From: Thermoplasmata archaeon
GTDB taxonomy: Archaea; Thermoplasmatota; Thermoplasmata; Lutacidiplasmatales; UBA184
Length of the DNA stretch: 64,000 nt
Direction of reading: 5' to 3'
Assembly (NCBI GenBank): GCA_021819135.1
Contig: JAKASE010000005.1
Span: forward strand, 32,217 to 96,216
In this document: positions 46,218 to 54,723 of the stretch, piece by piece
Position numbering within the stretch: the first letter of the stretch is position 1
Layout of the letters: every line of letters begins with the position of its first letter
The notes under the pieces: generated by a model
Databases searched by the model: none
Told to the model about the DNA's origin: nothing
What the model saw: the letters and a program-made list of their open reading frames with translations, nothing else
Made by a program: the position numbers and the translations under genes

Positions 46218-46913
46218 ATGCCAGCGTCTGGTGAGACGATGGAAACAGCGACCGGGATGAGAGAAGCCCCCCCGAAGGTGGAGGAGAAACCGGAGTGGTG
46301 GGCCAGTCCAGCCGTCGTGGGCCTGATGGGATTCGGCACGACCACGATGATCGCGGGGCTGAGCAATCTGCCGTATCCCTATGTCATGGGATTCTGGCAA
46401 AACTGGGTCGTCTTTGGGATGGCCCTGTTCTTCGGTGGGCTCGCCCAGCTCATCGCGGGGCTGATCGCTCTGCGGAAAGGGAACATGTTCGCGGGATCCG
46501 CGTTCGTGGGATACGGAGCGTTCTGGCTGGCGTTCACGTACATGCTCACACAGTTCCTACCGATAAGTGGCTCCGCCGGCTACTTCGGCGGCCCGACCGG
46601 AGCGTTCTGGGGGGTCGCGGGCTTCGCGTTCATCTGGATGATGTTCACGTTCACCTTCCTGATCAACGCGCCCAAGCACGGATGGGGGATCTTCATGGTC
46701 TTCCTGTTCCTGTTCATCGCGTTCCTGCTGCTGGTCGTTAAGTTCGCCAGCATCGCGATGGGCCAGACGACGTTCATCGTCGACGCGACCCACTCTGGGT
46801 CGGCCAACTGGGCGGTCGGTGGAGAGATCATCTTCACGGGCTTCATTGCCTGGTACGTCGCGACCGCGGACCTGACCAACTGGAACTACGGGCGGAAGGT
46901 CCTACCGTCCTAG
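46218..46913 (+). CDS. satP: Acetate uptake transporter, GPR1/FUN34/YaaH (SatP) family
   Basis: A 231-residue protein with six membrane segments from about residue 33 onward. ASPAVVGLMGFGTTTMIAGL stands where the family signature NPAPLGL begins. FGGLAQLIAGLIALRKGNMF and FVGYGAFWLAFTYML are typical of the family. ATG 46218 was preferred to ATG 46203 from the TATA spacing. It should take up acetate with protons or form an acetate channel in the cytoplasmic membrane, working with Acs (35605-37722). Codon use is noticeably less GC-rich than in neighbours. Confidence 0.87.
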   Translation: MPASGETMETATGMREAPPKVEEKPEWWASPAVVGLMGFGTTTMIAGLSNLPYPYVMGFWQNWVVFGMALFFGGLAQLIAGLIALRKGNMFAGSAFVGYGAFWLAFTYMLTQFLPISGSAGYFGGPTGAFWGVAGFAFIWMMFTFTFLINAPKHGWGIFMVFLFLFIAFLLLVVKFASIAMGQTTFIVDATHSGSANWAVGGEIIFTGFIAWYVATADLTNWNYGRKVLPS

Positions 46914-47030
46914 GTCGGGACGGTTCCTTCGGAGCCAACCCCTTCCTTCTTCCTATCCCTCTTCCGGCGCAGGGAACGCCGGCGGGCGCTCCCACGCGAT
47001 CCGGCGAGATGCGGAGGCGCGCGGGACCCG

Positions 47031-47726
47031 CTATTCCTCGGGCTCACGACGGCGGCGTCGCCGATCGCGGTCCCGGGGGGCCTCGTCGCTGTCGTACCGC
47101 CGGAACGACCGGCCCCGCGGCGCGTAGGAACGGCCCCCCTTCGACCGGCCCGAGGGCGGCCCGAAACGGCGGCCCCGGGATCCCCGGTCGTCGCGGCCGA
47201 ACCCGCCCTCCCGCCGTCCCCCTTCGGTCCGGGGCGGCAGGGTGAACCGGTTGCCGCAGGCCTCGCACTCCCCCACCAGGAGACCTTCCTCGTTGGTGGT
47301 GAACCGTAGCGGCGCCCCGCACTGGCGGCAGGGGCGGCTCCGGGGACCCATCGGGCCTCCCCCCGGAGGGGCGAACGAACGTTCCCGGCGGGCCGGACGC
47401 TCCTCCCTCGGGGCGGCCGAGCGAGCCACGTAGATCTCCGTCGTGTCGCAGCTGTCGCACCGCGCCTCCAGGGAACCATCGTCCCGTACCCGGAATAGGA
47501 GGGGCGACCCGCAGTCCGCGCACTCCGGGGTCCCTTCGGGAACGGGGCCCGTTTCGCCGGGCCCTTCCGCCCCCGCGGTCACGGGGACCGGACCCGGAGG
47601 CGAGATCGCCGAGCCCACGACCAGCGTGAACTCGTGCCCGCATCCGGAACACTGGCCGGTACGGAGCCGGACCTCGCGCTCGGCGAACTCCATCGGATTA
47701 CCACAGTCGGGACAGGAGGACGACAT
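47031..47726 (-). CDS. Triple zinc-ribbon protein with Arg/Gly-rich tail
   Basis: A 231-residue protein with three zinc ribbons: CPDCGNPME ... CSGCGHEF (about residues 5-34), CADCGSPLLF ... CDSCDTTE (about 69-95) and CRQCGAPLRF ... CEACGNRF (about 132-160). The last 65 residues are RGG-like and basic, with RGSRGRRFGPP and RDRDRRRRRREPEE. The design suggests RNA or DNA binding. Start ATG 47726. It is convergent to the acetate transporter. I do not know a named homologue. Confidence 0.65.
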   Translation of the reverse strand: MSSSCPDCGNPMEFAEREVRLRTGQCSGCGHEFTLVVGSAISPPGPVPVTAGAEGPGETGPVPEGTPECADCGSPLLFRVRDDGSLEARCDSCDTTEIYVARSAAPREERPARRERSFAPPGGGPMGPRSRPCRQCGAPLRFTTNEEGLLVGECEACGNRFTLPPRTEGGRREGGFGRDDRGSRGRRFGPPSGRSKGGRSYAPRGRSFRRYDSDEAPRDRDRRRRRREPEE

Positions 47727-47861
47727 ACCTACCGAGGAGAGAGTCGGCCCACGCTCATTAGGTGGACGGGCCCGTGCTACCCCGTCCCCCGGCGCCCCGG
47801 GATACCCCGCGTCGGCTGGGCGAGCGAGCCCCGGAACGGCGGTTCACCGGGTGCGGCGACG

Positions 47862-48572
47862 TCACGAGGGAGCGCGCACCGGTCGGTCGCGCCGCAATCG
47901 GACCTCGAGGGCTCCGCGCACGATCAGGAGCGCGATCACGAACAGGGGTAGGAGGATGAGGTCGCTGCCGGGCCAGGCGAACCCGACCGCCTCCCCGAAC
48001 CAGAACGCCGCGAAGGCGAACAGGAGGGAGGTCGCGCCGAGCTTGAGCCACGGCACCTTGATCCGACGGATCCGCTCGTGCACGACCGCCGTCGCGGTCA
48101 CGAGCACGGCCCCCGCGACCACCGCCCCGACGAGGGCGGAGGACCCGTAGCCGGCGGCGGCGAGCGCGAGGAGCACGATCACGGCCTCGGTCGCCTCGAC
48201 GGCGCCGACCGAGAACCCCCCGGCGAACTGGAGCGCGGCCCGGTTCTTGGGCGGGGCCGACCCAGAGCTTCCCGGCGGCGTCCGGGCCCTCCGATAGGTC
48301 TTGAGGGTACTTCGGAAGAGGAAGGCGCCGAAGCCGAGCAGTACGATCGCCGAGGCCCAGAGAAGGTCAACGTGCGGGAAGGCGAGGAGGAGCGCGCCGA
48401 ACCCGAGGCCGATGAGCCCGACCGTCGCCGTACCGCTGACCGCTCCCGCCGCGCCATGCGCGATCGTCGAGTGATCGGCGCTCAGCGCGAAGACGAGGGC
48501 GACGACCTCGGTCATCTCGAGCATCGTGATCAGGAACGCGATCAGCAAGGCCGGTCCGTACAGATCGAACAT
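47862..48572 (-). CDS. Multi-pass membrane protein with an internal repeat (GDT1/TMEM165- or COG4280-like)
   Basis: A 236-residue protein with six or seven membrane helices in two related halves. The first half has TMLEMTEVVALVFAL (about residues 16-30), the second GAVEATEAVIVLLAL (about residues 121-135); both carry the pattern ExTExV. Such twin acidic motifs recall GDT1/TMEM165 cation transporters and COG4280 membrane proteins, but the exact ExGDKT motif is absent. A linker with TPPGSSGSAPPKN separates the halves. Start ATG 48572. A cation transport role is a guess. Confidence 0.6.
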   Translation of the reverse strand: MFDLYGPALLIAFLITMLEMTEVVALVFALSADHSTIAHGAAGAVSGTATVGLIGLGFGALLLAFPHVDLLWASAIVLLGFGAFLFRSTLKTYRRARTPPGSSGSAPPKNRAALQFAGGFSVGAVEATEAVIVLLALAAAGYGSSALVGAVVAGAVLVTATAVVHERIRRIKVPWLKLGATSLLFAFAAFWFGEAVGFAWPGSDLILLPLFVIALLIVRGALEVRLRRDRPVRAPS

Positions 48573-48648
48573 GCCGTACCTCAGGTCCCCGACATCGGCC
48601 CCGAAGCTCCCCCCGAAGGCCGACGGGTCCGCCAGGGGACAGAGAACA

Positions 48649-49299
48649 TCAAGGCTCGCCCCCTCGGGGAGCGTATGCGAAGGAGACCACCTGCGAGCGG
48701 TTCACCGGGAGTCGCCCCCGGACCGCTCCGATCAGGTCGTGCACGGCCGTCTTCGAGAATCGACCCCAGAGGTCGATCGAGAGGGTGTGCGTCCGCTCGC
48801 GGTGGACGCGGCGCACGACCGCGTCCGCCCGGAGGCGCACCGGGCCCGAAAGCCGGATCGCGAACGCTCGGGCATCGGCGAGCCGTCGCCATTCGTCGCT
48901 GGCGAGCGCCTTCAGTAGGTGGCCCACGGGCTCGTCGCGCCGGTCGTGGCTCGGCTCGGGCAGGGGGAGCCAGCCGCCGGGCGTCGCCTCCCAGTGGTCG
49001 ACCCGGCGGAACCCCTGGGCCGAGAACGCGTGAAGGAGCTCCGCGGTGAGCCGGAGCAGGTCGCTCACCTCGACCACCTCCCGTTCCCTGAGGAGCGCCT
49101 CGATTTCCCGGAAGACGGGGATTTCCGGCTGCCGGACGATCTCGTGCGAGAGGTCGATCTCCACGCGGACATGCGAGAACGCGGGAGCGGCGCGGCGGGC
49201 ACGGACCCCGGCCACGGCCGTGGGCCACTCCAGGATCGAGGTCGGACCGGTGAGGTCGGGGGCGGAGCTCGCGATCGGTGCGGTACGCGGAGGAGACAC
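48649..49299 (-). CDS. Conserved protein of unknown function
   Basis: A 216-residue soluble protein that I do not recognise. It looks alpha/beta with FSHVRVEIDLSHEIVRQPEI, AELLHAFSAQGFRRVDHWEA and HTLSIDLWGRFSKTAVHDLI. GTG 49299 lies about 26 bases after a TATA-like box (49321-49328), consistent with leaderless transcription. It is followed by the membrane protein on the same strand. No motif points to a function. Confidence 0.55.
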   Translation of the reverse strand: MSPPRTAPIASSAPDLTGPTSILEWPTAVAGVRARRAAPAFSHVRVEIDLSHEIVRQPEIPVFREIEALLREREVVEVSDLLRLTAELLHAFSAQGFRRVDHWEATPGGWLPLPEPSHDRRDEPVGHLLKALASDEWRRLADARAFAIRLSGPVRLRADAVVRRVHRERTHTLSIDLWGRFSKTAVHDLIGAVRGRLPVNRSQVVSFAYAPRGGEP

Positions 49300-49320
49300 G
49301 ACCTCCGGGAGCGCCGGACC

Positions 49321-49328
49321 GTCAAATC
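49321..49328 (-). promoter_or_regulatory. TATA-like box before GTG 49299
   Basis: Minus-strand GATTTGAC, centred about 26 bases upstream of the start. Confidence 0.35.
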
Positions 49329-49515
49329 GATTGGCGACTCCTCCCGGCTCAACGACCGGCGCCCGCCCTCCCGCAAGCCGATGGCCGCGAGGTTGGTTAG
49401 GTTCTCAGCCACGACCCTCGTTCCTGGACGTTCTCGCGGTCAGGTTGAGCCTCAACGGTGGATCATCCAGTCCCGTGACGGCGGTCCTTTTCCGAAGCGG
49501 AGGCCTTTCCTTCGT

Positions 49516-50088
49516 GTGACGGTCCGGGTGCGGCCCGCACGACCCTCCGACCTCGAGGGGATCGTCGAGGTGTACAATGCCTACGTGACGGCCACGCCGG
49601 CCACGTTCGAGACGACCGCGGTGAGCCCCGAGGGCCGGCGGCCGTGGCTCGAGGACCATCGGCGCGGGGGGCGTCACCGCATCTTCGTGGCGGAGTCGGG
49701 GCCGGGTCTCCTGGTCGGGTGGGCCACGACGAGCCCCTTCCGCCCCCGGGCCGCGTACGACACGACCGTGGAGTCGTCCGTGTACTGCCGGCCGGGCTGG
49801 ACCGGTCGGGGGATCGGATCCCGGCTCTACGACCGGCTCTTCGACGCGATCCGGGAGGAGGACGTCGAGCGCGTCGTCGCCGGCATCACGCTGCCAAACC
49901 CGGGGTCGGTCGCCCTCCACCGCCGGTTCGGGTTCCGCGAGGTCGGCGTCTTCTCGCGAGTCGGTCGCAAGCTCGGCCGGTACTGGGACGTCGCGTGGTT
50001 CGAGCGCCCGTGCCGGCTGGATGGACAGACGCGGGGAGAGCCGGCGGCCCGCGCTACCGGGCCGGTCGCTCGAGCGCCGCGGCGCTGA
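49516..50088 (+). CDS. GNAT acetyltransferase, phosphinothricin-acetyltransferase-like
   Basis: A 190-residue GNAT enzyme. VRPARPSDLEGIVEVYNAYV opens the domain; ESSVYCRPGWTGRGIGSRLY has the acetyl-CoA loop (RPGWTGRGIG), and NPGSVALHRRFGFREVGVFS the C-terminal part. The pattern matches the PAT/YwnH group, which acetylates phosphinothricin, methionine sulfoximine or similar compounds. GTG 49516 is the first start before the domain. The 3' end overlaps the convergent channel gene by 35 bases and codes for an Arg/Ala-rich tail. Confidence 0.78.
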   Translation: MTVRVRPARPSDLEGIVEVYNAYVTATPATFETTAVSPEGRRPWLEDHRRGGRHRIFVAESGPGLLVGWATTSPFRPRAAYDTTVESSVYCRPGWTGRGIGSRLYDRLFDAIREEDVERVVAGITLPNPGSVALHRRFGFREVGVFSRVGRKLGRYWDVAWFERPCRLDGQTRGEPAARATGPVARAPRR

Positions 50089-51217
50089 CGAGTTTCGCCG
50101 CGACGTTCACGAGGCTGATCGTCTCGTCCGCCCCCGCCTTTTGGAGCTTCGGCAGGGTCTTCGTGTGCTTCGCGACGGCGACGATGCGGAGCCCGGGCGC
50201 CATGCCCCGGGCGGTGAGGACCGTCAGGAGGTTCTCGGCATCCGACTCGAGCGCGACGACGAGCGCCCGCGCCCGTCCGATGCCCACCGTCCGCAGGACC
50301 TCTTCGGAGGACGGTTCTCCGAGATGGGTCCGGTATCCCTCCGAGCGCATCGCCTCGATCGCCGAGGCGTCGACCGAGAGGACGAGGGTGCGGACCCCGA
50401 GCTCGCGCAGTGCATCCGCGGTCGCCCGGGCCTCTCCGCCCGTCCCGCAGACGATGACGTGGTCCGAGAGCTCCTCCATCTGGGCCCGTTCGACGCGCGC
50501 GGAGATCGACCGCAGGCGGCGCTCGAGGAACGGCAGGAAAAGCACGACGACCGCGGTTAAGAACGTTCCGACCCCGAAGAGGATCAGGAGCACGGTGAAC
50601 CAGTAGCCGGCCTCCCCGTTCGGCGAGTAGACCGAGCCGTTGGTCGAGATCGTGGCGACCGTGAAGTAGAGCGACTGGGTCCAGTTCTGGATCGGAGGCG
50701 TGAAGTCGTCGGCGAGGAGCCGGGAGCCGACCATCCCGAACAGGAGCGTGAGCAGCGCGGCCAGGAGGACGAAGAGCTCGGTCGACTCCGGACCGGTAGC
50801 GGTCCCCCGGTAGAATCCGGTGCGGTACGGGTAGAGGAACGAGACGTAGACGGTCGACGCGATCGCCGCCAGGATCGAGAAGGCGTTCGGACTGAGGGCG
50901 GCGATGAAGAGAGTGAGCCCGGGGGCGACGAGGGAGGCGATCCACGCCGCCGGGGTGCGGTCGCGCACCCGGAGCGCGAGGGCGAGCAAGAGGAGGCCCG
51001 CGATCGCGTCGAACGGGGGGTCGTACCCCGAGAGGAAGTCGCGGTAGACGTCGGGCTCTACGTAGACGGCCGAGGCCAGCGCGAGGAGGAGGACGAGCGC
51101 ACCGACCCCGCCGGTGAGCATCGCGAGCGCCGGCGCCCGGTAGACGATCGGGGGCCGCCTCCGGGCGGGGTCCGTCGAGCGCGCCGACCGGCCCACCCCC
51201 AACGCACCCGCCGTCAT
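50054..51217 (-). CDS. K+-channel-like membrane protein with TrkA-N/RCK domain
   Basis: A 387-residue protein. About five or six membrane helices lie at residues 28-245. The pore region reads SLYFTVATISTNGSVYS, where a K+ channel has T-V-G-Y-G; here the filter is T-I-S-T-N-G. After the last helix comes an RCK/TrkA-N domain (about residues 262-380) with VIVCGTGGEARATADALREL, a Rossmann fold that binds a nucleotide or ion, though the second Gly pattern is altered. It should gate ion flux across the membrane. Potassium selectivity is doubtful because of the filter. Confidence 0.72.
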   Translation of the reverse strand: MTAGALGVGRSARSTDPARRRPPIVYRAPALAMLTGGVGALVLLLALASAVYVEPDVYRDFLSGYDPPFDAIAGLLLLALALRVRDRTPAAWIASLVAPGLTLFIAALSPNAFSILAAIASTVYVSFLYPYRTGFYRGTATGPESTELFVLLAALLTLLFGMVGSRLLADDFTPPIQNWTQSLYFTVATISTNGSVYSPNGEAGYWFTVLLILFGVGTFLTAVVVLFLPFLERRLRSISARVERAQMEELSDHVIVCGTGGEARATADALRELGVRTLVLSVDASAIEAMRSEGYRTHLGEPSSEEVLRTVGIGRARALVVALESDAENLLTVLTARGMAPGLRIVAVAKHTKTLPKLQKAGADETISLVNVAAKLVSAAALERPAR

Positions 51218-51331
51218 TGTCGTGGTTCGCCGCTAGACATCCGGTCACAAAGCCCGTTCGGGCGAACCGCGTCCGATCGGCCGACCGAAGGAACTCCAGG
51301 GCGCACGGGCGTGGGAAGGGCCCGGGCTCGC

Positions 51332-53047
51332 TCAGTCCTCGCGCGCCGCTTCGACGTAGTGGGGGTAGGTGGGGACCCACTGCGTCTTGACCACCCGCTC
51401 GCGGAGCTCCTCCGAGGTCGTCATCGGGGCGTGTCCGGTCCGCTGGGCCTCGAGCCCGACCGCGACCGCGATCTCGACCGCCACGCGCCTCAGGTCGGAG
51501 ACCGGCGGGAGCAGTGGGCCGGTCGGGTCCCGGATCGCCGGGGAGTGCTCGGCGAGCGTCCGCGCGGCGGCCCGGATCATCGAGTCGGTCACGCGACGGG
51601 CCTTGCTCGCGACGGTGCCGAGCCCGAGCGCCGGGAAGATGTACACGTTGTTGCACTGCGCGATCGGGTGGGTCTCCCCCTCGTACCGGACGGGCGGGAA
51701 CGGCGAACCGGTCGCGATCACCGCCTTCCCGCCGGTCCAGGCGAGGAGGTCCTTCGGGACCGCCTCGGACTTCGAGGTCGGATTGGAGAGCGGGAAGATG
51801 ACCGGCCGCTCGACCTGGGAGGCCATCTCCCGGACGAGGGGCTCGTCGAACGCCCCGGCGACGGTCGAGAGGCCGATCAAGAACGTCGGGTGGACGGCCT
51901 TCACGACCTCCGCGAGGCTCACGCGGTTCGGGTCGACGTGGGCAAAGGCGGCGACCTCCTCCCAGGGATGGGCGTACGGGCGCTGCTCGTCCTTGAGGTC
52001 CTCCCGGTTCGAGTGCACGAGCCCGCCCCGGTTCACGAGCCAGAAGCGGTCGCGCGCGACCTCCTCGGAGAGCGACCCCTCTACCATCGCCTCGCGGAGG
52101 ATGTCGGCGACCCCCACGGCGGCGGCGCCCGCGCCGAAGACCACGACGCGCTGGCTCTCGACGGGGACGTGTGTGACGTGGGACGCGGCGAGCGCGGCCG
52201 CGAGCACGATCGCCCCGGTCCCCTGGATATCGTCGTTGAACGTCAGCAGTTTGTCCCGATAGGTGTCCAGGATCGGCCGCGCGTGGGCGGCGCCGAAGTC
52301 CTCCCACTGGAGCAGGGTCCCCGGGAGCTCCTGCCGCACCGCGAGGACGAACCGCGAAATGAAGTCGTCATACGCCGGTCCGGTGATCCGCTCGTGGCGC
52401 CAGCCCAGGTACTCCGGGTCGTGGAGCGCGTCGACGTTGTTCGTCCCGACATCGAGCACGATCGGAAGGGTGCGCTGCGGATGGATGCCGCCGATGAGCG
52501 TGTAGAGCGAGAGCTTGCCGATCGGGATCCCGAGGCCCCCGACGCCCTGGTCCCCGATCCCGAGGATCCGCTCCCCGTCGGTCACGACGATGACGTCGAC
52601 CTCGGGGTTCGGTCGGTGCTGGAGCAGGCGTCGGATCGAGTCGCGGAGCGGATAGGGGATGAACATCCCCCGGGGCCGTCGGTAGATGTGGCTGAACTCG
52701 GTGCACCCCTGGGCGACCACCGGGGTGTACACCACCGGCATCATCTCCTCCATGTGGTCGAGCAGGAGACGGTAGAACAGGACCTCGTTCGTGTCCTGCA
52801 GCGCCCTCAGGTAGATGTGCCGCTCGAGATCGTCGGTCTTGCGGCGGAACGCGTCGTACGCCCGGGTTGCCTGCTGTTCGAGCGTCTCGATCTGCGGCGG
52901 GAGGAGCCCGTGAAGGCCGAGGGCCGTGCGCTCCTCCTCGGTGAACGCCGTCCCCTTGTTGAGGAGCGGCTGCGCGAGGAGCTCCATCCCTCGGGCCCGA
53001 GGGAGTGGATGTGGGGTCTCCATGGCGGTACCCACGCTCCGAGCCAT
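51332..53047 (-). CDS. maeA: NAD(P)-dependent malic enzyme, large type
   Basis: A 571-residue malic enzyme. MMPVVYTPVVAQGC carries the catalytic Tyr, GIGDQGVGGLGIPIGKLSLY the catalytic Lys, LLTFNDDIQGTGAIVLA the metal-binding Asp pair, and VVVFGAGAAAVGVADILREA the NAD(P) site. Length and order fit the large bacterial/eukaryotic form. ATG 53047 was chosen because a TATA-like CATAAA (53071-53076) lies 27 bases upstream, too close to ATG 53059. It converts malate to pyruvate and CO2, linking C4 acids from acetate use to gluconeogenesis. It is not an archaeal short-type enzyme, which suggests bacterial origin. Confidence 0.92.
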   Translation of the reverse strand: MARSVGTAMETPHPLPRARGMELLAQPLLNKGTAFTEEERTALGLHGLLPPQIETLEQQATRAYDAFRRKTDDLERHIYLRALQDTNEVLFYRLLLDHMEEMMPVVYTPVVAQGCTEFSHIYRRPRGMFIPYPLRDSIRRLLQHRPNPEVDVIVVTDGERILGIGDQGVGGLGIPIGKLSLYTLIGGIHPQRTLPIVLDVGTNNVDALHDPEYLGWRHERITGPAYDDFISRFVLAVRQELPGTLLQWEDFGAAHARPILDTYRDKLLTFNDDIQGTGAIVLAAALAASHVTHVPVESQRVVVFGAGAAAVGVADILREAMVEGSLSEEVARDRFWLVNRGGLVHSNREDLKDEQRPYAHPWEEVAAFAHVDPNRVSLAEVVKAVHPTFLIGLSTVAGAFDEPLVREMASQVERPVIFPLSNPTSKSEAVPKDLLAWTGGKAVIATGSPFPPVRYEGETHPIAQCNNVYIFPALGLGTVASKARRVTDSMIRAAARTLAEHSPAIRDPTGPLLPPVSDLRRVAVEIAVAVGLEAQRTGHAPMTTSEELRERVVKTQWVPTYPHYVEAARED

Positions 53048-53069
53048 CGTCTGCGACATCGGCGGCCTG

Positions 53070-53077
53070 CCATAAAC
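53070..53077 (-). promoter_or_regulatory. TATA-like box of maeA
   Basis: Minus-strand GGTTTATG, centred about 27 bases before ATG 53047. Confidence 0.45.
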
Positions 53078-53154
53078 CGCCCCCCGGGAGGGAAGTATCC
53101 GCGGTGAAGGCGGCTTGACGCGCGGGCCGCCGGTCCCGGGAGGCGCCGGACCGG

Positions 53155-53913
53155 CTACGCAGACCTCGACCGACCCCCGCCCGGGGCCGGCGGTCCGAGG
53201 GGGGTCTCGCGGAGCGGCATCCGCTCAGCGGGCCGCTCGGCGGTCGCGAACAGCTCGAGGTACGGGATCAGCGTGGCCACGATGCGGTTCTCCGCCTTCC
53301 TTAGGTGCTCCTCGTAGGTCGTCCGGCCGATGCCCATCGACGCGGCGATCTCCTCGGTCGTCGTCTGCCGGGGGGAGCTGTAGTACCCCCGCCGGTAGGC
53401 CGAGAGCAGCGCCTCGGACTGCTTGGTCGTGAGGTCCCCGAAGATCACGTTCGTCCAGACGCTGGTCGGTAGCACACTGATCGAGAGCTCCCGCTTCTTG
53501 ACGAGCTCCGCCGAGCCCCGGGCGCGAAGGTCCTGGTAGAGGTCTCGGGTCCGGGCCGCGTCGAAGCTGATCACGCGGAAGTGGGCCCAACCGTCCCGGT
53601 AGACGACCGGAGGTGCGTCCCAGCACTGGTGCTCCGAGATCAGGTTCCAGACGCTGTGGGGGTACCGATCGCACGTGCACTCGAGCAGAAAGATCCGGGC
53701 GGCCCGGGCGTCGACCCACTCCCGGACGACGCGGCCGGCCTTCCGGATCGAGCGCGTGACGGTCTCGAGCACCTCGGGGTCCCGAGTCGGCACTTGAAGG
53801 AGTTCCCGGTTCCAGAGACACCACATCGAGATCGGTACCCCCGGCACCCGGCGGGACATCTCGATGAACGGGTAGTCGTACGTCGCCCGCAGCGCGACTT
53901 CCCACAGGCCCAT
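53155..53913 (-). CDS. Bacterio-opsin-activator-type HTH regulator
   Basis: A 252-residue archaeal regulator. The N-terminal sensor part (residues 1-170) begins MGLWEVALRATYDYPFIEMS. The C-terminal HTH_10 (bat) domain has LTTKQSEALLSAYRRGYYSS and TTTEEIAASMGIGRTTYEEH, then LRKAENRIVATLIPYLELF. ATG 53913 is 25 bases from a TATA-like GTATAC. The layout is shared by many haloarchaeal and thermoplasmatal regulators. A 14-base perfect palindrome lies just upstream of the TATA box, a candidate site for itself or a partner. Targets may be the small genes that follow divergently. Confidence 0.82.
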   Translation of the reverse strand: MGLWEVALRATYDYPFIEMSRRVPGVPISMWCLWNRELLQVPTRDPEVLETVTRSIRKAGRVVREWVDARAARIFLLECTCDRYPHSVWNLISEHQCWDAPPVVYRDGWAHFRVISFDAARTRDLYQDLRARGSAELVKKRELSISVLPTSVWTNVIFGDLTTKQSEALLSAYRRGYYSSPRQTTTEEIAASMGIGRTTYEEHLRKAENRIVATLIPYLELFATAERPAERMPLRETPLGPPAPGGGRSRSA

Positions 53914-53933
53914 GCGCGGGGTACCGAGGGGTG

Positions 53934-53963
53934 GGGTATACGGGTTCTCCCGTCGTACGACGG
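53934..53963 (-). promoter_or_regulatory. bat-type regulator promoter with palindromic operator candidate
   Basis: TATA-like GTATAC (53936-53941), then a perfect 14-base palindrome CCGTCGTACGACGG (53950-53963) just upstream in the minus-strand sense. The palindrome is also about 62 bases before the divergent small gene at 54025. Confidence 0.45.
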
Positions 53964-54024
53964 CCGCCGATGGCGGCCATTCGGGCTTGGCGCAGGACGG
54001 CCTGCTCGAACGGAGGAGACGACC

Positions 54025-54249
54025 ATGATGAACTGTCCAGAAGCGTGGGGCCCGAGGGGGAGACGTGCGTGCCGATACCCGGAGCTCGAAGCGTATCGCG
54101 CGCTCGAATACCCCCAAGAGTCCGCCGAATGGTGGCGGTCTCAGATCCTCGGGTCCCTCGACGGGCCGGCAACCCGGGCCCGACCCGCGGCGATACGCCT
54201 CTGGTCCGACCTGCAGCGGCTCGTTCCGGGGCGCCGAAGGACGGCCTAG
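54025..54249 (+). CDS. Small protein, paralogue of the one at 54724
   Basis: A 74-residue protein with good start evidence: GGAGGAG seven bases before ATG 54025. A central segment LEAYRALEYPQESAEWW (about residues 21-37) resembles VEVYASLEFPRESLGWV in the protein at 54724-54969. The rest is Arg-rich. The shared motif, Y-x-x-LE-[YF]-P-x-ES-x-x-W, is unknown to me. It stands next to the bat-type regulator. Confidence 0.5.
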   Translation: MMNCPEAWGPRGRRACRYPELEAYRALEYPQESAEWWRSQILGSLDGPATRARPAAIRLWSDLQRLVPGRRRTA

Positions 54250-54292
54250 CGGGGGGGCAGGAGGGCTTTCCGCTCGGCGACGTCGTGGCCAG

Positions 54293-54301
54293 GTATTTAT
54301 G
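54293..54301 (+). promoter_or_regulatory. TATA-like box of the 50-residue gene
   Basis: GTATTTATG, about 30 bases before ATG 54327. Confidence 0.4.
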
Positions 54302-54326
54302 GAGCCATCGCCCTTTCTCGCTTCGA

Positions 54327-54479
54327 ATGTGCGATATCTCCGAGGAGGAGTACGCGGAGTACCTGCGATGGGTCGAAGCGGCCGTCGCGGAGCCGGCGGT
54401 ACCCCGGCCCAGAGTGCGCCGCGCACCGGCCGGCACGCTCTCGGTCCCGGTGATCGACCCTGCGCTCGCTTCGGCGTAG
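54327..54479 (+). CDS. Very small protein of unknown function
   Basis: A 50-residue protein, starting MCDISEEEYAEYLRWVEAAV, with an acidic helical N-terminus and a Pro/Ala/Val-rich C-terminus. A TATA-like box 30 bases upstream supports expression. The EEYAEYLRWVE helix loosely recalls the motif of its neighbours, but the match is weak. No function assigned. Confidence 0.4.
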   Translation: MCDISEEEYAEYLRWVEAAVAEPAVPRPRVRRAPAGTLSVPVIDPALASA

Positions 54480-54683
54480 AGCGGTTGGGGTCCAGCCCCG
54501 AGCGGCTCGGCCGACGGGCCGGAGGGACACGAGAGTTTCCCTCGCCGGAGCGCCCACCTCGCCGGCGGCCCGCAGGGTCTCGGCGGGAAGTGGGAAGCCG
54601 GGCCGCCTCCTGACTCGGCACCGTGGGATCGCTTGCCGCCGGCGATGGCATGAAAGGGTCCGGGTGCGATGCTATGGTGGCGT

Positions 54684-54723
54684 GGCGATGACTATTTATT
54701 TTCATTATTAACTATGTATATTG
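54684..54723 (+). promoter_or_regulatory. AT-rich promoter island
   Basis: About 40 bases of nearly pure A/T in otherwise GC-rich DNA, with TATA-like ACTATTTATT at 54691-54700, about 28 bases before ATG 54724, and further TATA-like words to 54720. The remaining gap 54480-54683 shows no gene that I can support. Confidence 0.5.

Noticed and set aside
49827..52307. 826-codon minus-strand open frame spanning the channel and malic enzyme genes
   Set aside because: It crosses two well-supported genes in another frame and is Arg/Gly/Pro-rich.
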